DNA of 64,000 bases from Colius striatus. Its lineage: Eukaryota; Chordata; Aves; Coliiformes; Coliidae. Shown here piece after piece: positions 37,401 to 51,977 of this stretch. The notes under the pieces were generated by a model. It did no database searches. It was not told the origin of the DNA and was given only the letters and a program-made list of their open reading frames with translations. The stretch's first letter is position 1. Each line of letters opens with the position of its first letter. Made by a program: the position numbers and the translations under genes. Where the stretch lies: NCBI RefSeq assembly GCF_028858725.1, contig NC_084763.1, positions 21,004,001 to 21,068,000 on the forward strand, read 5' to 3'.

Positions 37401-40400
37401 ACATTGCTACCCTTCAGTGACTGATGAGTGGATATTGTTACAAGCTGGTCTTGTACTACATACAGCTAGGGAAATGGTTCATTCTTAGCCTTGGACTGTG
37501 AAAGCACAACAAAGTTTCAAAATATGCAGAAGTAAAAGTAAATCAGACTTGCATTTGTTAAGAACTTTATATCTTAGTTTTAGTTCTACAGATCACATAC
37601 TTGATCAGATGTGCAGTCAGCAAATGGAGAATTTTTATTTGACGTTATGTCTAGTTCAACATATGGAATAAAGGAGGGGGAATGAATAACCAGGACTTTG
37701 AATAGTGACCCAAACTAATCATTAAACACACAACTCTCTTGCTAATCCTTAAATGATGTAATCTTCACATTATCTTGCCCTGTGACTAGAAGATAGAGGT
37801 GCAGCAGATTTTACGTTTAAGGTCATGTGAAATTTGTATTCATAGTGTACCTCTTTTGATCCTGAAGGTAATCCCTCATAATAAAAAATGATAAAGAACT
37901 TTAGGATGCATTTTCTGATTTGATGTATTTTGCATTAATAAAAGTACAGAATATGGGAAAGTACAGGGTATAAAACTTACATGGACATTATTTTTGTTGT
38001 TTGTAGTTGATTTGGCTTCAAGTTTAGATTTTGGGCTTTAAGTGATTTGATAAAGCTATTTTTTTAGTAAGCATTACTCACATTGTATGTGGAAATAAAA
38101 GGTTAAAATTAAACAGATGTTTGTAATGGTACAAATGTCTATCTTTGGATAGGTAGCCTGTGCTGTCTTTTCTGGCAAGCATGTGATATGAAATTGGTCT
38201 AATGTGAAGTATTGTGTGATAATGTACATTACTGAAAACAGCTTTAGCAGTAGTATAGGGATTTACTTCAGTGTACTTTATTTTTTAAACCTAGTTCAGT
38301 TCCTCCCAGCATATATTCTTTGGTTTTTTCTATCAGTTGAGAGGATTTACCTTGTATTGCTTTGCTGTTCTGAAGACATTTATCTGTTACAGTATTAATT
38401 GATCTGACAGGGGTCAGGGGAAATATCTGTTGGTTGCCTATATGTTTTTGCTACATGTCAAACAATGCACTTGTTATTGTTTTGAATTCTTACATGGAAT
38501 GGATAATAAATAGCTGATGTGGCTAAGTGAAATAATGCATTTCTTGTTGGATGCCTGCTGAGTAAGCACTTAGTCTGGGAAATGAAACATTGAAGTCCTG
38601 GGCTTCTGGATATTTAAGATTTGTTTCAGGAAGAAAAAATTAGTTTGTACTTGTAAGTCCTGAGTGACTTCACTGTTGATTTCAGTGATGGAAAGACCTG
38701 CAGCTAAACAAACTTGAACTGACCAATGTAATATAATCAAGATTAACTTACTAGAGATGAGAGATGGGGAAAAAAAGTGTATGCATCAGTCAGTTAAGTT
38801 GGTTACCATCTATCCATTGTTTCTCTGTTTCTAGTTTATAATGTATTTCTTTTTTGTTATTATTTATAAACTGTTCATTTCTGCCCTTACTCTTCTGTAG
38901 TGGTTATGGTGTCTGCAGTATGTTTAAAGTAGTTTACTTGACATGAGTTAAAATTTCATTTCAAATAAAGTCATACCTAAAAATAAAAGGTAGACACCGA
39001 TGGATCTGATTTTTAATGACTAGTAGCAGCAATTTTCTAAATACACTGTAAAAATTACAGTGGAAGATACAATTGAAAGATTTCGGTGAATGTAGGCTTT
39101 TTATTTTGTTTTAAATTTCATATTTTGCTGAAGAATTATGTAGGGCATTAGAGATGATGTTGAGAATCAAGAGTTCAGGCAAGATAATTAAGGATAACTT
39201 CTGAACCGAAAGTGTGGTATTTTTAATTTTTTTTTTTATTTGAATTAAGAGCTTTAAATAATGTATCTTAAGACTGATACCCTTAAATGAATTTTTAGAT
39301 TCTGGTCAGTATCAGCAAAGTATTGTCTTGAAGTCTTGTGGGTAGCAGTCCAATTTCCATATGACTAACAAAATGTGGATGCTTTGGAGTTTTAGTCAGT
39401 GAACAGATGTGAACAATTGTTCAGACTTCAGTAGTGAAAGGAAAAAAACATTGGTTAAAAGCTGGATGAAACCTTAAAGTACCTGTTAAGAAGAAGTCTT
39501 GGTACTGGTCAGGAAGACCAGTCCAGTGGTTGTTAATGTGCCCGGGTCATATATATTTGCCTAGTAATGCCTTTTTGATGTGATAAAAATTATTCAGAGT
39601 TTATGACATCAAACAATTTGTTGTGAGGGAGGTGGCGAGCTGGGGGAAGGATTCCTGTTGTTGGCTTTGAAGAAACTGACTGTTTTACCATTTCAGTCAA
39701 AGATGAACACAGTCATTTGAGCCTTGACTTTCTCTTCCGGGAGTCTGACAGAGCTGGCAGCATTTTCTTCTCTCAGGCTTTTGTTGTTTAAGATCAACTT
39801 TTTGACTCACTGACACCATAATGAGGAGTAAACAAGCCCTATTTCTGTACTATAATTTGTACTACGTTTCTGGTGGATTCTGAATTTAACAGCATTGGTT
39901 TAACAGTTGTAGCTGTAATAAACTTCTTTACTGGTGGTAACAATTGTGTTGGGAAAATGAGCATCAGAGCCCCGTTGTGGATGGGTCTTGATGGTATCAG
40001 CCTCTGTCCTCCACTGTGTCTTCAGAATACTTCTCTCTTCAACTCTCCTCCTGCATTTAACTACTACTTTGTAGTCACTGGATTTCAAATGTCCTGCTTG
40101 GGTTTTTTTTTCCTGCTGATAAGTGCTTTAGGTAATTGCAGGTCTGTGTGTGCTTCTGAACAACTACCGGAATGAATGTTCAAATACATGCGGCTTCAAA
40201 ATGTATCTGTCTGAGAATAGGTACTCAGCAGGGTTTAGAAGATAGGATGTTGCTGAGAAGCAAAAGTTTAAATTTCATGTAGTTTTTGTGATTAGAGAAC
40301 ATAAAGCAATGTCCATTAAAACCACTATAAGATCACCTACAGGCACTGATCCTATCTAGCAGGTATATAAACATCTGAAGCCTTCTGGATCTCTGATGTT

Positions 40401-42554
40401 AAAAAGATGGGATACTTTGTTTTATTTTACAAAACCTTGAATAAACAAATATTTTTAAAAAAAGAAATATTGAATTCAAGATTCTATTTTATTTGTTTTA
40501 AATCTGTCTTGTAATCAAATGTTATCTTTGCTTCTCAGTGGTTGATGTCTATTCATTGTGCAATTTATTGTTTATTAATGCTGTTTTCAGCAGGCCTGAA
40601 AGTTACAATAATTAGACAACAAGATTTAAAGGAAAATTGTTGGCATAATTATTCGAGGAAATTTGTCTTTTCTATTCTGAATTCCATATGGGGTCAGCTA
40701 AAGCATTATTTCCATGATTTTTCAGTCCTTCCACACAGTCATTAATTAATGTTGAAATGTGTCATTAACAAATGAAATTATGTGTTCTGAAGAAAAAACA
40801 CATTACCTGCTTCTTTACCTGGAAAATAATGAAGATTGGGTAATTCTGGATAGCCTTTGCTGGGGTTTCACTTTAAAGTTTTAGGAAAGAAAGTAATTTC
40901 TTTAAGATGAGAAAAAGATAAACTTTCTTCCATAAACTTAACTTAATGGATTGGGGTTCAGTAAATCAGCTCTGTGTGTTCCTTGATTTGATTTTCTGTG
41001 AACAACTCCATGCAGACCTAAGTTTTCCACTCAGTGAACAGAAAGAACAAGAAGGGAAGAGAATCTCGGGTGGTCTGGAGACACTAAGTCAATAAAATTC
41101 TTGGATGACAGAATGATGTGTCATTGCCAACACTTTAATTTTTTTTTTTGGCTACTGCCACAGTTGCAAGGACACCCTCTTTTGTCTTGGGAGACCAGGC
41201 TCAATTAAGTCCGTTTGCACTAAGAGAATTATCTTGTACCCGTTACTCCCTAGACTGGTGCTGGACATGCTTGTAGTGTCCTGTCTAATATAAAGTTTCC
41301 TGTTTTATAAATTAGAAATTCCATAAATGGAATTCAGGTGACTTACTTGATGGGTGAATATTGTAATCAACAGAGAAAAGATTAAATCTCAGTGTTTGCC
41401 TGCACAGTTTTATACAAAATGAAGCAGAGAAAGAGTGAGAGCACAAATGACTCCCCTCAAGCAGAGAAGGGATTAGTTTCTCCCCTCTGTGTCAGTCCTC
41501 AAACCACATGCACCTCTGTGCTGGGAGGATACTACCTACATTTAGTCATGTAATGAGAACGTTCTCTTTGATTGTAAGCTACCCTTATAGACTGAATAAT
41601 ACTGATCAAACTGGAACTAACAAAAACTACAGCTTTATTTTCCATTCCACTGGTAATTGTAACTAGAAGAAGGTGTTGTACATAGTTCATTAAACACTTT
41701 CATTAATAATTCTAAACATAACAAAGGAGAAAATGCATCTATATATAGATGCTTAGTTGAATTAATTTTAAAAAACATTGATGCAGATGTGTTTTGTTAA
41801 TCATAAATTGCTATAGACAGTGAAGGTTCTATATAGAAAATGGAGTCCTGATTTAGAAGTGGAACAATGAAAATGATTCATTTAGTTGAAAAAATTTATT
41901 TTGTTGTTTCCAGGTCATGTTGGAGCCCAAAATACCTAATCTATAATCCCCAAAAAAGAAAAAGTAACTTTTTCTTCCCTGTATAGAACTTCAATTCACA
42001 GTTGCTAATCTGAAGCATTTTACTGAATTTATATTTAACATGAGGTTATTTTCTTATTTTAAGAACTTAAGTTCTCTATTTGATTACATTAATGAATTGT
42101 TAAACCTACCTCAGTCTTTTTCATGTAACTGAATTGAGTGCAGTGCTGTTACATAATGTAAAATATTAATTTGCCTTAATGAGAGATTCAGTTAAAGGAA
42201 TATAAACGGTGGACATGTAAAAAATACATAAACTGAGTCTTTGCTCAAAAGTCAAAGTTTAGATACTGAACTGAATTCAAAGATGTAATTTAATGCAGGC
42301 ATAATGACTTTAAGTCAGTAGCTAATATTCTCATAATAACCTTAATTCTATCTTCCTTCAGGTACTTTATGTAGCATAGTATATTGCTGTGCAACTCACT
42401 ACCTGTAGGATTCCTATTAATGATCCTTATCTTGAAAATTTTCTGAAAGCTTCACAATCGAATTTTCAAAAGTTTTTTTGTGTTTAGGTTGTCTTAAAAA
42501 AAAAAAAAAGTGATGGCAAGGGACTTCGTTTTTCCTACTTACCAACTGGTAAGT
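34446..42554. other. Gene-free AT-rich stretch
   Basis: No exon or recognisable transposon is seen over 8 kb. Landmarks are a TATA-rich patch near 36020-36040 and an A-rich simple tract at 36912-36948. ORFs reach at most 100 codons (39873-40175) and look like chance openings. The sequence is consistent with the interior of a long intron. Confidence 0.5.
36912..36948. repeat. A-rich simple tract
   Basis: Runs of A interrupted by single C bases. It is followed on the plus strand by a GT/T-rich segment. A simple repeat. Confidence 0.75.
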
Positions 42555-42844
42555 TCATAGAATGGTAGGGGTTGGAAGGGACCTTTAGAGATCATCTAGT
42601 CCAACCCCCCTGCAGAAGCAGGTCAACCTAGATCAGGTCGCATAGGAACACGTCCAGGCGGGTCTGGAAGACCTCCAAGGAAGGAGGCTCCACAACCCCC
42701 TTGGGCAGCCTGTGCCACTGCTCCCTCACCCTCACAGTGAAATAGTTTTTTCTTATATTTAAGTGGAACGTTTTGTGTTCCAGCTTCATCCCATTACCCC
42801 TTGTCCTGTTGCTAGCTACAATAGAAAAAAGGGATGCCCCAAAC
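42555..42844 (-). mobile_element. CR1 LINE 3' tail, inverted
   Basis: The plus strand begins with the reverse complement of the CR1 end (TCATAGAATGG, then GGAAGGGACC and AGATCATCTAGTCCAACC) and continues to TTGCTAGCTACAATAG and GGGATGCCCC, the inverse of the block seen at 48333-48355. It is 5'-truncated. It matches the copies at 30878 and 48239 closely enough that all appear to be one subfamily, but it is inserted in the opposite orientation. Confidence 0.94.
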
Positions 42845-45800
42845 TTGTCTTATGAGAAATAGTATCATAGACTTACATGCTGCCATTTAAGTTTCTGTTA
42901 CTTGAATCTTCCCTCCCCTTTTTACAGTTTTATAGTATGCTGGTAAAATTAACAGCACTTTCAATGATTAATACTTTTTATTTTTTTCATACAAGACTGG
43001 TATTCATCAGCATTTAGTTCATCTGAGCAACTTACAGGATGTAGAAATATTTGACATGGTCCAGATGTTTCTATCCTTTTATTTTTAAATGTGAAGCCCT
43101 GATTTTTACTTCACTAATAACATATTATACTATAAATCTAATGATCTGTTTGGAGATTTGGGTTTAAAAAATGCTCCCGATCTCACAAACTTCATTTGTA
43201 TAGCGCTTGCTAACAGAGATGGCTATTTTATTGATGAGTATGGAAAAAGTGTGTAGTCCAGTGCTTTGTTCCATTTCTCTAACTTATGACACCAGTAATA
43301 ATGGATGATAAATGAGATATCCAAAACATTAATAAATTATCTTAAGAGGTGTACTAAATCAGAGGAAGAATCTAAGAAATAATCTCATATAATGCCTGCA
43401 AGAAAAGTAAGCTAATTCCAGAGTCATTTATTCAGCAATATGCAAAAACCCAGAGAAATTTGTTGAAATTTAACTGCTATAGTTAGTATGATGTTAATAT
43501 AACTCAGCATTCCAAATGTGCCATTCTAGACATTTGGATCGCCAGCTTCAGGTGGCAAAAGATGTAAAATGTACAGACTAAAGTAATTCTTAAATATTTA
43601 AGTTAAAATGTTGAGTTTAAGCATGTTTAAAATAAAACCCAGCAATTTTGTTCTACGTTAATGATGCTTACAGCCTTTTCCCTAAATTCATCTATCCACT
43701 AACAGGGTTGAAATTTGCAGCAGTTTTCTGCTGTGGTATGCATTCACTAACTTGATGACTCTGTAGAATATTCACTCATTCTGAGAAAAAGTGTGCAGCC
43801 TTTCTGGGTTTTTAGCAGTGAAGTTTCCATGGTTTGTCCGTTTGGATGCCATGAGCAATACTTCTTCCAGTGTCACTATCTCAGAAGTCTTCATGTTAGG
43901 AGAGTCATTTATGAGCTTATGCAGTATCCTTGTGCACTTTGCTATAGACAGGGAGCATCAAAATAGGGGGCCAGTTTTATGTAAGGAAGCTGTTACCATC
44001 TTTATTAATCTGTTTTTTAATGTTAGTAAGACCAGTGAATTTTAATCACCATTATAAAATGAGTGAGATTGAAAAACTGCAAATATTACTGATGTTAGTA
44101 GAAAAAAACATCCTGGAGGTGGTGTGAGGTTTTCCGTTGTATAAACTAACGCCTTCATGGTTCTATGAATGTGATTTTTATCATGTTTAGGTGATCTCCT
44201 TGTGTGTGAGTGTAAACAATTTTATCATCAAAATGAGCAGTATGTCTTTTGTTCTCCTCCTGTTCTCTTTTTTGGTATTTTTGTTCCATGCCTTGCACTT
44301 TTGCTGGGATTTACATATGTGTATAGAATTGATCCAGCTGATAGATAATATATATTTTTGTTGAGATTATGCAATGAGTTACAAAGTAGTTAAATATTTT
44401 TTGGATGGAGTTAGCTAAACATCATAAAGGCTATGTATGTCAGCTAAACATCAAGGAAAATGGAAAACTCTTATACTAGAGGATTTCTGATCAAATTGGA
44501 TCACCTTTGGGTACAGATAGTTAAACTTACTTACCTAGTTGTATTACATTTATTATCCCTTTCCATGTTTATTCCTGTTGTACAAAATAGTGCAAAAGAA
44601 ACGCTTATTGTACATCAGGACCAGTACAGTAAATGGTTTTCTGTATTTCATGGATCTCGACTTCATTTTTGTGACTAAGATGATGCAGTGATAGTGGATC
44701 CTAAGTCACCTGTAGTAAGCCTCAAGATTTTTTTTCCCCAGTCATGATCCTCTTAAGAGTCTCAGTAATCCAAACTGGCCATAGTGATCTGAATGGTGGC
44801 ATGTTATTGCTGCATAATGTTTGTACTATGGCTGAATGTTTTCTAGCTATTCTACCTTCTCATTTCCCAGAATGCATTTTATTGATCTTCTTTCTACTCG
44901 TAGCCTTAGTTTAACCTTTAACTGCAGATAAAGGAGTTTTTGTTTTAGATGCAATTCTTTACATAAAAGTTGTCATCAGAAAGCATTACTAGTTCCTTTC
45001 TACTTTTTCTTCTTGGATTTTAATAAATACACTGAGTAGTATTATTGGTGTGCTACTTCTAATCATTGATTGTTATGAAGAGAAATTAACATACTTTTAA
45101 AAAAGTGAGTTATAACCAGTATTTTCTTTGTTTCCACTTTCATCTAAGTTCAGATATCTTGTCAAAATATTGATATTCATTCTAACTTAAGTGAATGTGC
45201 TGTATTTGAGAGTCAGAGTAGGACTGCTTTGGCTCAGTGAGCCCATACTTACGCATTTGTTAAATTTTACTTTTTCTTCTCCACGGCTGGTGTGACCAGG
45301 TCTGTAATTTTTAACTTTATCAAGTTTAAAGAGAAGTAGAGGATATCAAGGATTTTTAGAAACTAGGAATTATATCTATTTTCTGAGTTTATTATAAATT
45401 TATACATAAAGACATACATGGATATTCTTCTCCGTGTATTTGTCATACCTTTTATTTCCTGCTATTTATATTTCCTGCCATTTATATTGGAGCTTCACTT
45501 ACAATAACGATCTTTACTTCACCCTTCCTTTTATCATAAGGGCTACAAAGTATAAACTTTACATTGAGTCTTTAAGGTGATTAACTTGTACCACTGCATG
45601 GTCTCACTATGTTGGTATCTGTAGTATTAAAACTACATCATTGATTTGTGCTGGATTTCTGCTTTCTGCAGACTGCCAGACTTTCTCATTAAGTTTCAGG
45701 ATGAAATCAGGATTGGTTGAAAACCAAGAAATTGTTTCCCAATAAGGGAAATATTGAAGAGAAGTTATTTGTATTATCAGTATTTGCCATGGTGGCAGAC

Positions 45801-48238
45801 TGTAGTTTAAAGAAAATACCTATTAGAAAGCAACAGAATTCTATCATATATTCAATACCTTTTGCATTACGTTCATCAGGACCTTTTAAAAATCAGAAGA
45901 GTCTATTAAACAGTGTTTTAGAGGTTAAGGTGCTTGGTCATCATTGTGGGAACATGACTTTGAGTTGTTTTCTGTCCATGATGCACAACAGGAACTTGAA
46001 TCAGCACTATGTATCTGAGATGGGTGTTCTAATGTCTCCGATGTGCTTTTTGGTCTGGAGAATCTATTTCAAAATCTCATAATGGATAAATTTCACTTGA
46101 AACTTACTGAAGCAGACAGCCAAAAAGAGAATGGTAGCAGAACTTGGAGATGAATATATTCAGCACATCATTCAGTTATTTATAGAAAGTAGAAAGATTA
46201 TGCATTTTGCAGAAATTAAAATATCTATATTGGTATTAAAATATACTGAGAAAGGAATTCAGCAGTTCTTGCTTTATGAAAATTGGGGAATAAGTCTTTA
46301 GTCCAATAACAATAACAATTAAAGCCCAAATTGGAAGAGTTTTTCTATGGAATAGGACGTGATCTGATCTTTTTGAGAGTAAGATGCAATATTCACTCTC
46401 TTTTATGTGAATATCATTAAAGAACAACCACTATTAATTGTGTAAGATGATGATTGCACATTGTATAAACTTCTACAGTACTCAGTCTTTTATGTACAAA
46501 TCAGTGGTTTTATAATTTCTTTGTATGATGCTGCAACAAATAGGGCATCTGAAATAAAAATGTAATGATGAAGAATGACTTTTCAGCCACGTCAAGAAAG
46601 TAACAAATTCATTAATATACTTTGTAACTGCAACAGAGAAAAGCTTTGACTAAACTAATATGTTTTATTTTCTTATAAATCAAGAGGTTGGTAAAATGTC
46701 CGCTTACTGTTCATCATTAGAATACAAAACTATTTGTTAAAATCAATTAACGTGCATATCTGATGACTGATTGTATAAATATGAAAATCAAATAATTGTA
46801 ATCGTTAACCATGGCTTCAGGTCATATGAGTTGTCAGCTCAAGAAAAAACAGAGTAAAAGGAGGTTGATTTGCATATATTTAATGTGGCATGCTGTACAT
46901 GTGGGAATTTGAGATAAACCTTTGCTAAGAATCTGCTTGTTTTATCTAAAAATTGACTAGGAAACGTGGGTCATAACAATCAAGTGAGCTGTGTATTATA
47001 TTGATAGCAGTTGGTTCAGTAGTTTGAGATTTAACAATTTCTATCTTCCACTATTTTAAAAAGTATTCTTTACAATGACAATTGGAAGAAGCTAGCTAAA
47101 AAGTTATTCAAGAAATATTCTTAAGTTCTTATCATGAACATACTCCAAGTTACCCTGTAACTAATTGTAAGAATGGTTTGTTTTTCCAGTTTTTAGTTAG
47201 ACTTATACAATAACACTTCTTTGCTTTTTATTTTTTAAAAAAAGATATATTAAAATTTTTAATGAAATGCTGTACTGAGTCACAGAAGTATCTTTCTGTG
47301 TGAAGTGGACCAAATAGATAATTTTTAATTTAATTAAACAATTGTAATAAATAGAGGAAGGGGAGTGTGACAGTGGAATGAGGCTTCTGGTCTGGAAAGG
47401 AATTACATATTATTTAAATTCCTGAATATAGTAATCTATTGCAGTATTTTTTCTTTTATTGGTAATGCAAAATGTTTTATGTAACTCATAACAGTTCCAA
47501 GAATCCTTAAAATGTGATTCAGAATATAGTGGTCAGCAGCCTACATTGCATATAATTTGTTTAAGTATGTCTGTCCAGCCTGTCTCTTTTCCCTTGTATT
47601 TACTCCTGAACATTAAAAATTACAAATTTCTGTACTAAAATTTTAAATGATATATTAACTCTTCTCAGATTTCCTCAAGTCCCTATGTTCATGACTTCCC
47701 AAAGGGAAGAAGCAGCAGTATAGTGTTTTGATCTGATTTGTACGTGCAAACTAATAAACTTTATAGTAATGACAGTATAAAAAGGTGGAGAACAGAAGAT
47801 TTTTGTTGCTCGGTGCTTGTTACTGTGAGCCTTATTGTAAATATTTGAAATATTTGAAATTTGTCTTGGGTATGTGATACTATCCAGTTCTTGCATTATC
47901 ACCCGAATTGAGTACCAGCAAGGTGACCTCTTTGTTGTAGCACCCAGCTTCTCAGCCTGGGCAGAGTACAGAATGCACATGATTACTTGATTTCTAGTAT
48001 TTTTATTCTGTGAAGCACACCTGAGTGACAGTGCTTTTTACTTTAGTCTTCTATTGACCAATCTTTTGCATAATCTGTAGAGTAAAGGCACCTGAACTAT
48101 GTTTGAGGGTTGAGGGGAAAAGGATCATCTGGCAGAACAGAGGAATGGAAACAAATTCAGTTTCTGTCCTTTACCTCCTATATAGGATGTAATTTGCATT
48201 TGATGGCAAGAGAGAAAGAAGCCTGTATCCCAGGTCAT
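42845..48238. other. Gene-free AT-rich stretch
   Basis: No exon or RNA gene is recognised. A 16-bp tandem duplication lies at 45454-45485. The longest opening is 121 codons on the plus strand (45717-46082) with no recognisable motif. Confidence 0.5.
45454..45485. repeat. 16-bp tandem duplication
   Basis: Two copies of ATTTCCTGCTATTTAT differing at one base (T to C at the tenth position). A local duplication. Confidence 0.85.
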
Positions 48239-48617
48239 TAACTGGGGCTGTTTAGTGTAGAAAAGAGGAGACTGAGGCGGGATCTTATTAATATTTACAA
48301 ATATCTAAATGCTGGCTGTCAGGAGGTTGGGGCATCCCTTTTTTCTGTTGTAGCTAGCAACAGGACAAGGGGTAATGGGATGAAGCTGGAAAATAAAAAG
48401 TTTCATTTAAATATAAGGAAAAACTATTTCACTGTGAGTCTGAGAGAGCAGTGGAACAGGCTGCCCAAGGGGGTTGTGGAATCTCCTTCCTTGGAGGTCT
48501 TCAAGACCTGCCTGGACATGTTCCTGTGACCTGATCTAGGTTGACCTGGTTCTGCAGGGAGGTCGGACTAGATGATCTCTAAAGATCCCTTCCAACCCCC
48601 ACCATTCTATGATTCTC
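48239..48617 (+). mobile_element. CR1 LINE 3' fragment
   Basis: Starts in the C-terminal part of ORF2 (GGGCTGTTTAGTGTAG, encoding the conserved Gly-Leu-Phe region) and runs to the terminal ATTCTATGATTCT repeat. It keeps the GTTGTAGCTAGCAACAGG block and the TCTTATTAATATTTAC block that are deleted from the copy at 17318, so it serves as an internal reference for that copy. It is 5'-truncated and not coding. Confidence 0.95.
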
Positions 48618-50925
48618 TGACTGTTTCATATCCTTTCTTTAAATGATTTACGTGTCTATTTGCAGAGGGAATTTTGGCCATCCACTGTAGACAGAAATAG
48701 TTATGTGAGGAGGTCAGTTCTGTAACATAGACCCAAATTAAACATGAAAGTTATTAAAAGTCAATTTTAAAAGAAAGAAAATACGTGTTTTTAAGATATC
48801 AGTGACTATAATTACAATTTTAGCTCTACTGTGTCTCACTGGTGAAAAATCACCAGAGTTTGCCAAGTTGCAGAGGAATGAAGGAATGAAGGACTGAGTG
48901 GTACTTCCTAGAGAAGATCTTGATTGCAAAACCTCAGGATCATTCCTGAGCCGTTGTATGTCCCAGTAATCATGAAAGTCTTTTAATGTGTGAAGTGTAT
49001 ACTGCTTTTACAAGGATCCATTACTTCAAAAAAGAAAGATTTTGGATATGTATAATTTGTTTTGGGGATGGATAGAATTTGCAGGTGTGACATGGGAATG
49101 AACTGTGATTCTCAGACAGAAATCTGGACACTAAAGAGAACATCTTAGCAAAAAACTCAGTCTCATTCGTCCCAGAACGTTCAGAAACATACATTGTGAG
49201 AAGAAGTACTTCAAATTCCTTAAAATACAGAAGTTTATTTTACTCTTGTGTTTTGAGGCTGTCAGTGTTACTAGCTCAAAGAGGGGAGGTATGCATTTTC
49301 ATGATGACTGTATTTAGCTAGGAGGAATAGTCCTTTTTAAAGTAGATTGAAATGAGTGTATGTGAGTGTGAAATTATCAGCAGCCCTGGTGCACATTTAC
49401 ATTACTTCTACATACTCTTTCTAATGACCACACAACAGAACAAGTACTTCATTTCCACTGTGTTGATTCTTCTTGACAAAACATGGCAGTCTATCCAAAG
49501 GAGGGTGTTTAGCCAGGATAAATATAAAATTTATGATTAAGCAAAGTGTTTCCTTAGTATAATCCCTGAAGAGAATTTGAGACTTGTTAAATATAGTGTG
49601 CCCAGGTAGTTTTAAGAGTAAATTATGCTTTTAAATGCTGAAATAACGGCAACACCATCAGCTATGTGAGGTCTTACCAGCAGAATCAACACTGCATACT
49701 GATTTGCTTTGAATCAAGCAGCAAAAAATCCATGCAGATGTACAATATATAACCTTGGGTCTGATGTTTTTATTCAGATTTACAGTCTAGTACAGAGATA
49801 AACAATACATGTCTGTAGCATGGTTTATGAAACTGTGCCTCACACTTTTCTGTAATGTGTGTTATGGAAGAGAGCAAATAAACCTTTTCAATAGAAGGGA
49901 TAAAAATTGATAACATGATTACACTACTGGTATATTTCTTTAACTGCTGTATTTACGGAATACCACTTTGAAAAAAAAAATATGTTGACTGTCTATTATT
50001 CATTAAAAGAAATAGAGAATGAAAATTGATGCAGGAGATGAGTGGATTTTGACCTTTGTGGTACTAGTGTTGGCTTTGGAGTGCACTGTTCTAATTAAAT
50101 TGTGAATGTACTTAGATGGTGGATATTAAATGATCTCACTGTATTCTTTCAAGGACTATGAACTTCCAAAAGCAAGGATAACATTAGATGTCAGCCAAGT
50201 ATTTTGTCCTTCTCATGGTTTGTCTTTACATCTGAATTAGTGCCAGTTTGCACAGATTGTGTGTCAGCTTAAATACAAGAAACAGGCCTCAGTCTGCTTG
50301 AACTCGTTCCACCAAAGACTTCTGAAAACTTTTGGTAGTCTGCAAACTGTAATGATTGTTTCACATTAAGTTGCTTTGTAGAATTATAAAACAGCTTTTC
50401 TTGTGCTTTCAAATAAAACGTTGTCATCCGCTAATGAATGAGATACCATCTGTAATAATTAAGGTTATTCTACTTGTTTTTCCCCTGCAGCAAAACTTCT
50501 GAAGGTTTGCAGAAGACAGTAAGAGAACCACCAAGAAGGCTATTGCAGTATTGTAAGTACTGCATCCAGGAAAAAAAAGCCAGAAATACATGAATTAAGA
50601 ATGTTGTAAAGACATTTTCAGTTTTGGGGGGTGGAAATGAGCTACATAAAGGGATTACGTATAAAATACAGAGCAGGATGTATTGTAGCAATCATGTTAA
50701 TAATTTACAAGGAAAAAACTGCACTCTTGTAAAATCTAAAATTGTATCCTTGTGCAATGTAACCAGGAATTTACCAATAGCAGTGAAAAATATTTCTCTA
50801 TCCACCAAAGATTGATCTAGTTTATATACATTTGTTTATTTAAAACTATCAGAATTTAGAAAATCATTGTAGTTTTGTAGGTTTGTCATTTGTTTTAGTG
50901 ACTTATTGTTTAGGTTATTTTGCAG

Positions 50926-51010
50926 AATTATTTATTTGCTGATTTATTTATGTATTTCATTATTTATTTATTTGATTATTTAGTAAATTATTTATCTGAT
51001 GAATTATTAA
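50926..51010. repeat. Degenerate TTAT/ATTTA-rich repeat
   Basis: Repeated TTATTTATTTG-like units with many ATTTA pentamers. ATTTA clusters are known mRNA-destabilising AU-rich elements when they lie in a 3' UTR, but no transcript end is visible here. A simple-sequence origin is the default explanation. Confidence 0.75.
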
Positions 51011-51977
51011 TACATCTTCATGACATGCTTTAAATTATTTATAACTTAATTTTGAGTTTATTGCTTTTCGACGCTGCATTGTTACTGACTAGTTTTGATT
51101 TTTTTTCTTAGTTCTTGAAAATTAAAGTACTAGCTCTAAGGCAAAAGTATATTCTTTGCAGTATCTATAGATAGTTTTCAATGAAGTAATTTACCATGTA
51201 GATACTAGTTTTGTTTAGATTTAATATTGATTAATTAACTTTTTTACTTACCTAGCTTTTGCTTCTACTATTTCATAGATATGTCAAGGTCAAAGTGACC
51301 TTTAAGGAGCAGAGATAAATATTTTTTTTAAAACATATAGAAACAGAGTAGTTCTGTTTTTTCCTTAATAAGTTCTCCTTATTCTTGAAGTTAACTTGAG
51401 ATATTTCTGCCCCAATAAAGTGAATATTTTTTAGACAAAACTCTTGATATTTGGTCTAATACATTTAACTTCTGATAAGAAAATAACATATTCACATTAA
51501 TAACTCATAGAGTTCTTTTTTAACAGCAAGGTTTTAAGTATATGAGGAGGAATGGCAATATCTTTAGATTCTTGCAGAAGATGATACATGTTGAGGGGGG
51601 AAGGTAGATAGTAGGATCTCGTTTCCCCCCCAGTGCTTCTTGCATGCATAAGAATTTATAAGCTCTGAAAATTTAACATGTCTGTAATTGCTGCATGTAA
51701 ACTGCTCTCAGGTTCTGTGTTCACAAAGAATCATTCCTAACACATATTCTTGAAAAGCCTTTTTTTTTTTTCCTTCTTTTACAAATAAAAAGGTCTAAAA
51801 TCTCATCTTTTATCTCAAAGAGGCTTGAGTGAATGCATAAAAGCTGTGTAAGGGACCAATTTTAGGCTTCCCATATGAGCATCACCTCTACACGGTTTAG
51901 ATCCAGTGCCTGGGATAAGAATTTGACTGCAAGTCAATTCTGTCTGGTGGGTTTTTGAGAACTGATGGCCTTCTTAC

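Noticed and set aside
45717..46082. 121-codon plus-strand frame
   Set aside because: No recognisable domain, no CpG retention or splice sites around it; consistent with chance.
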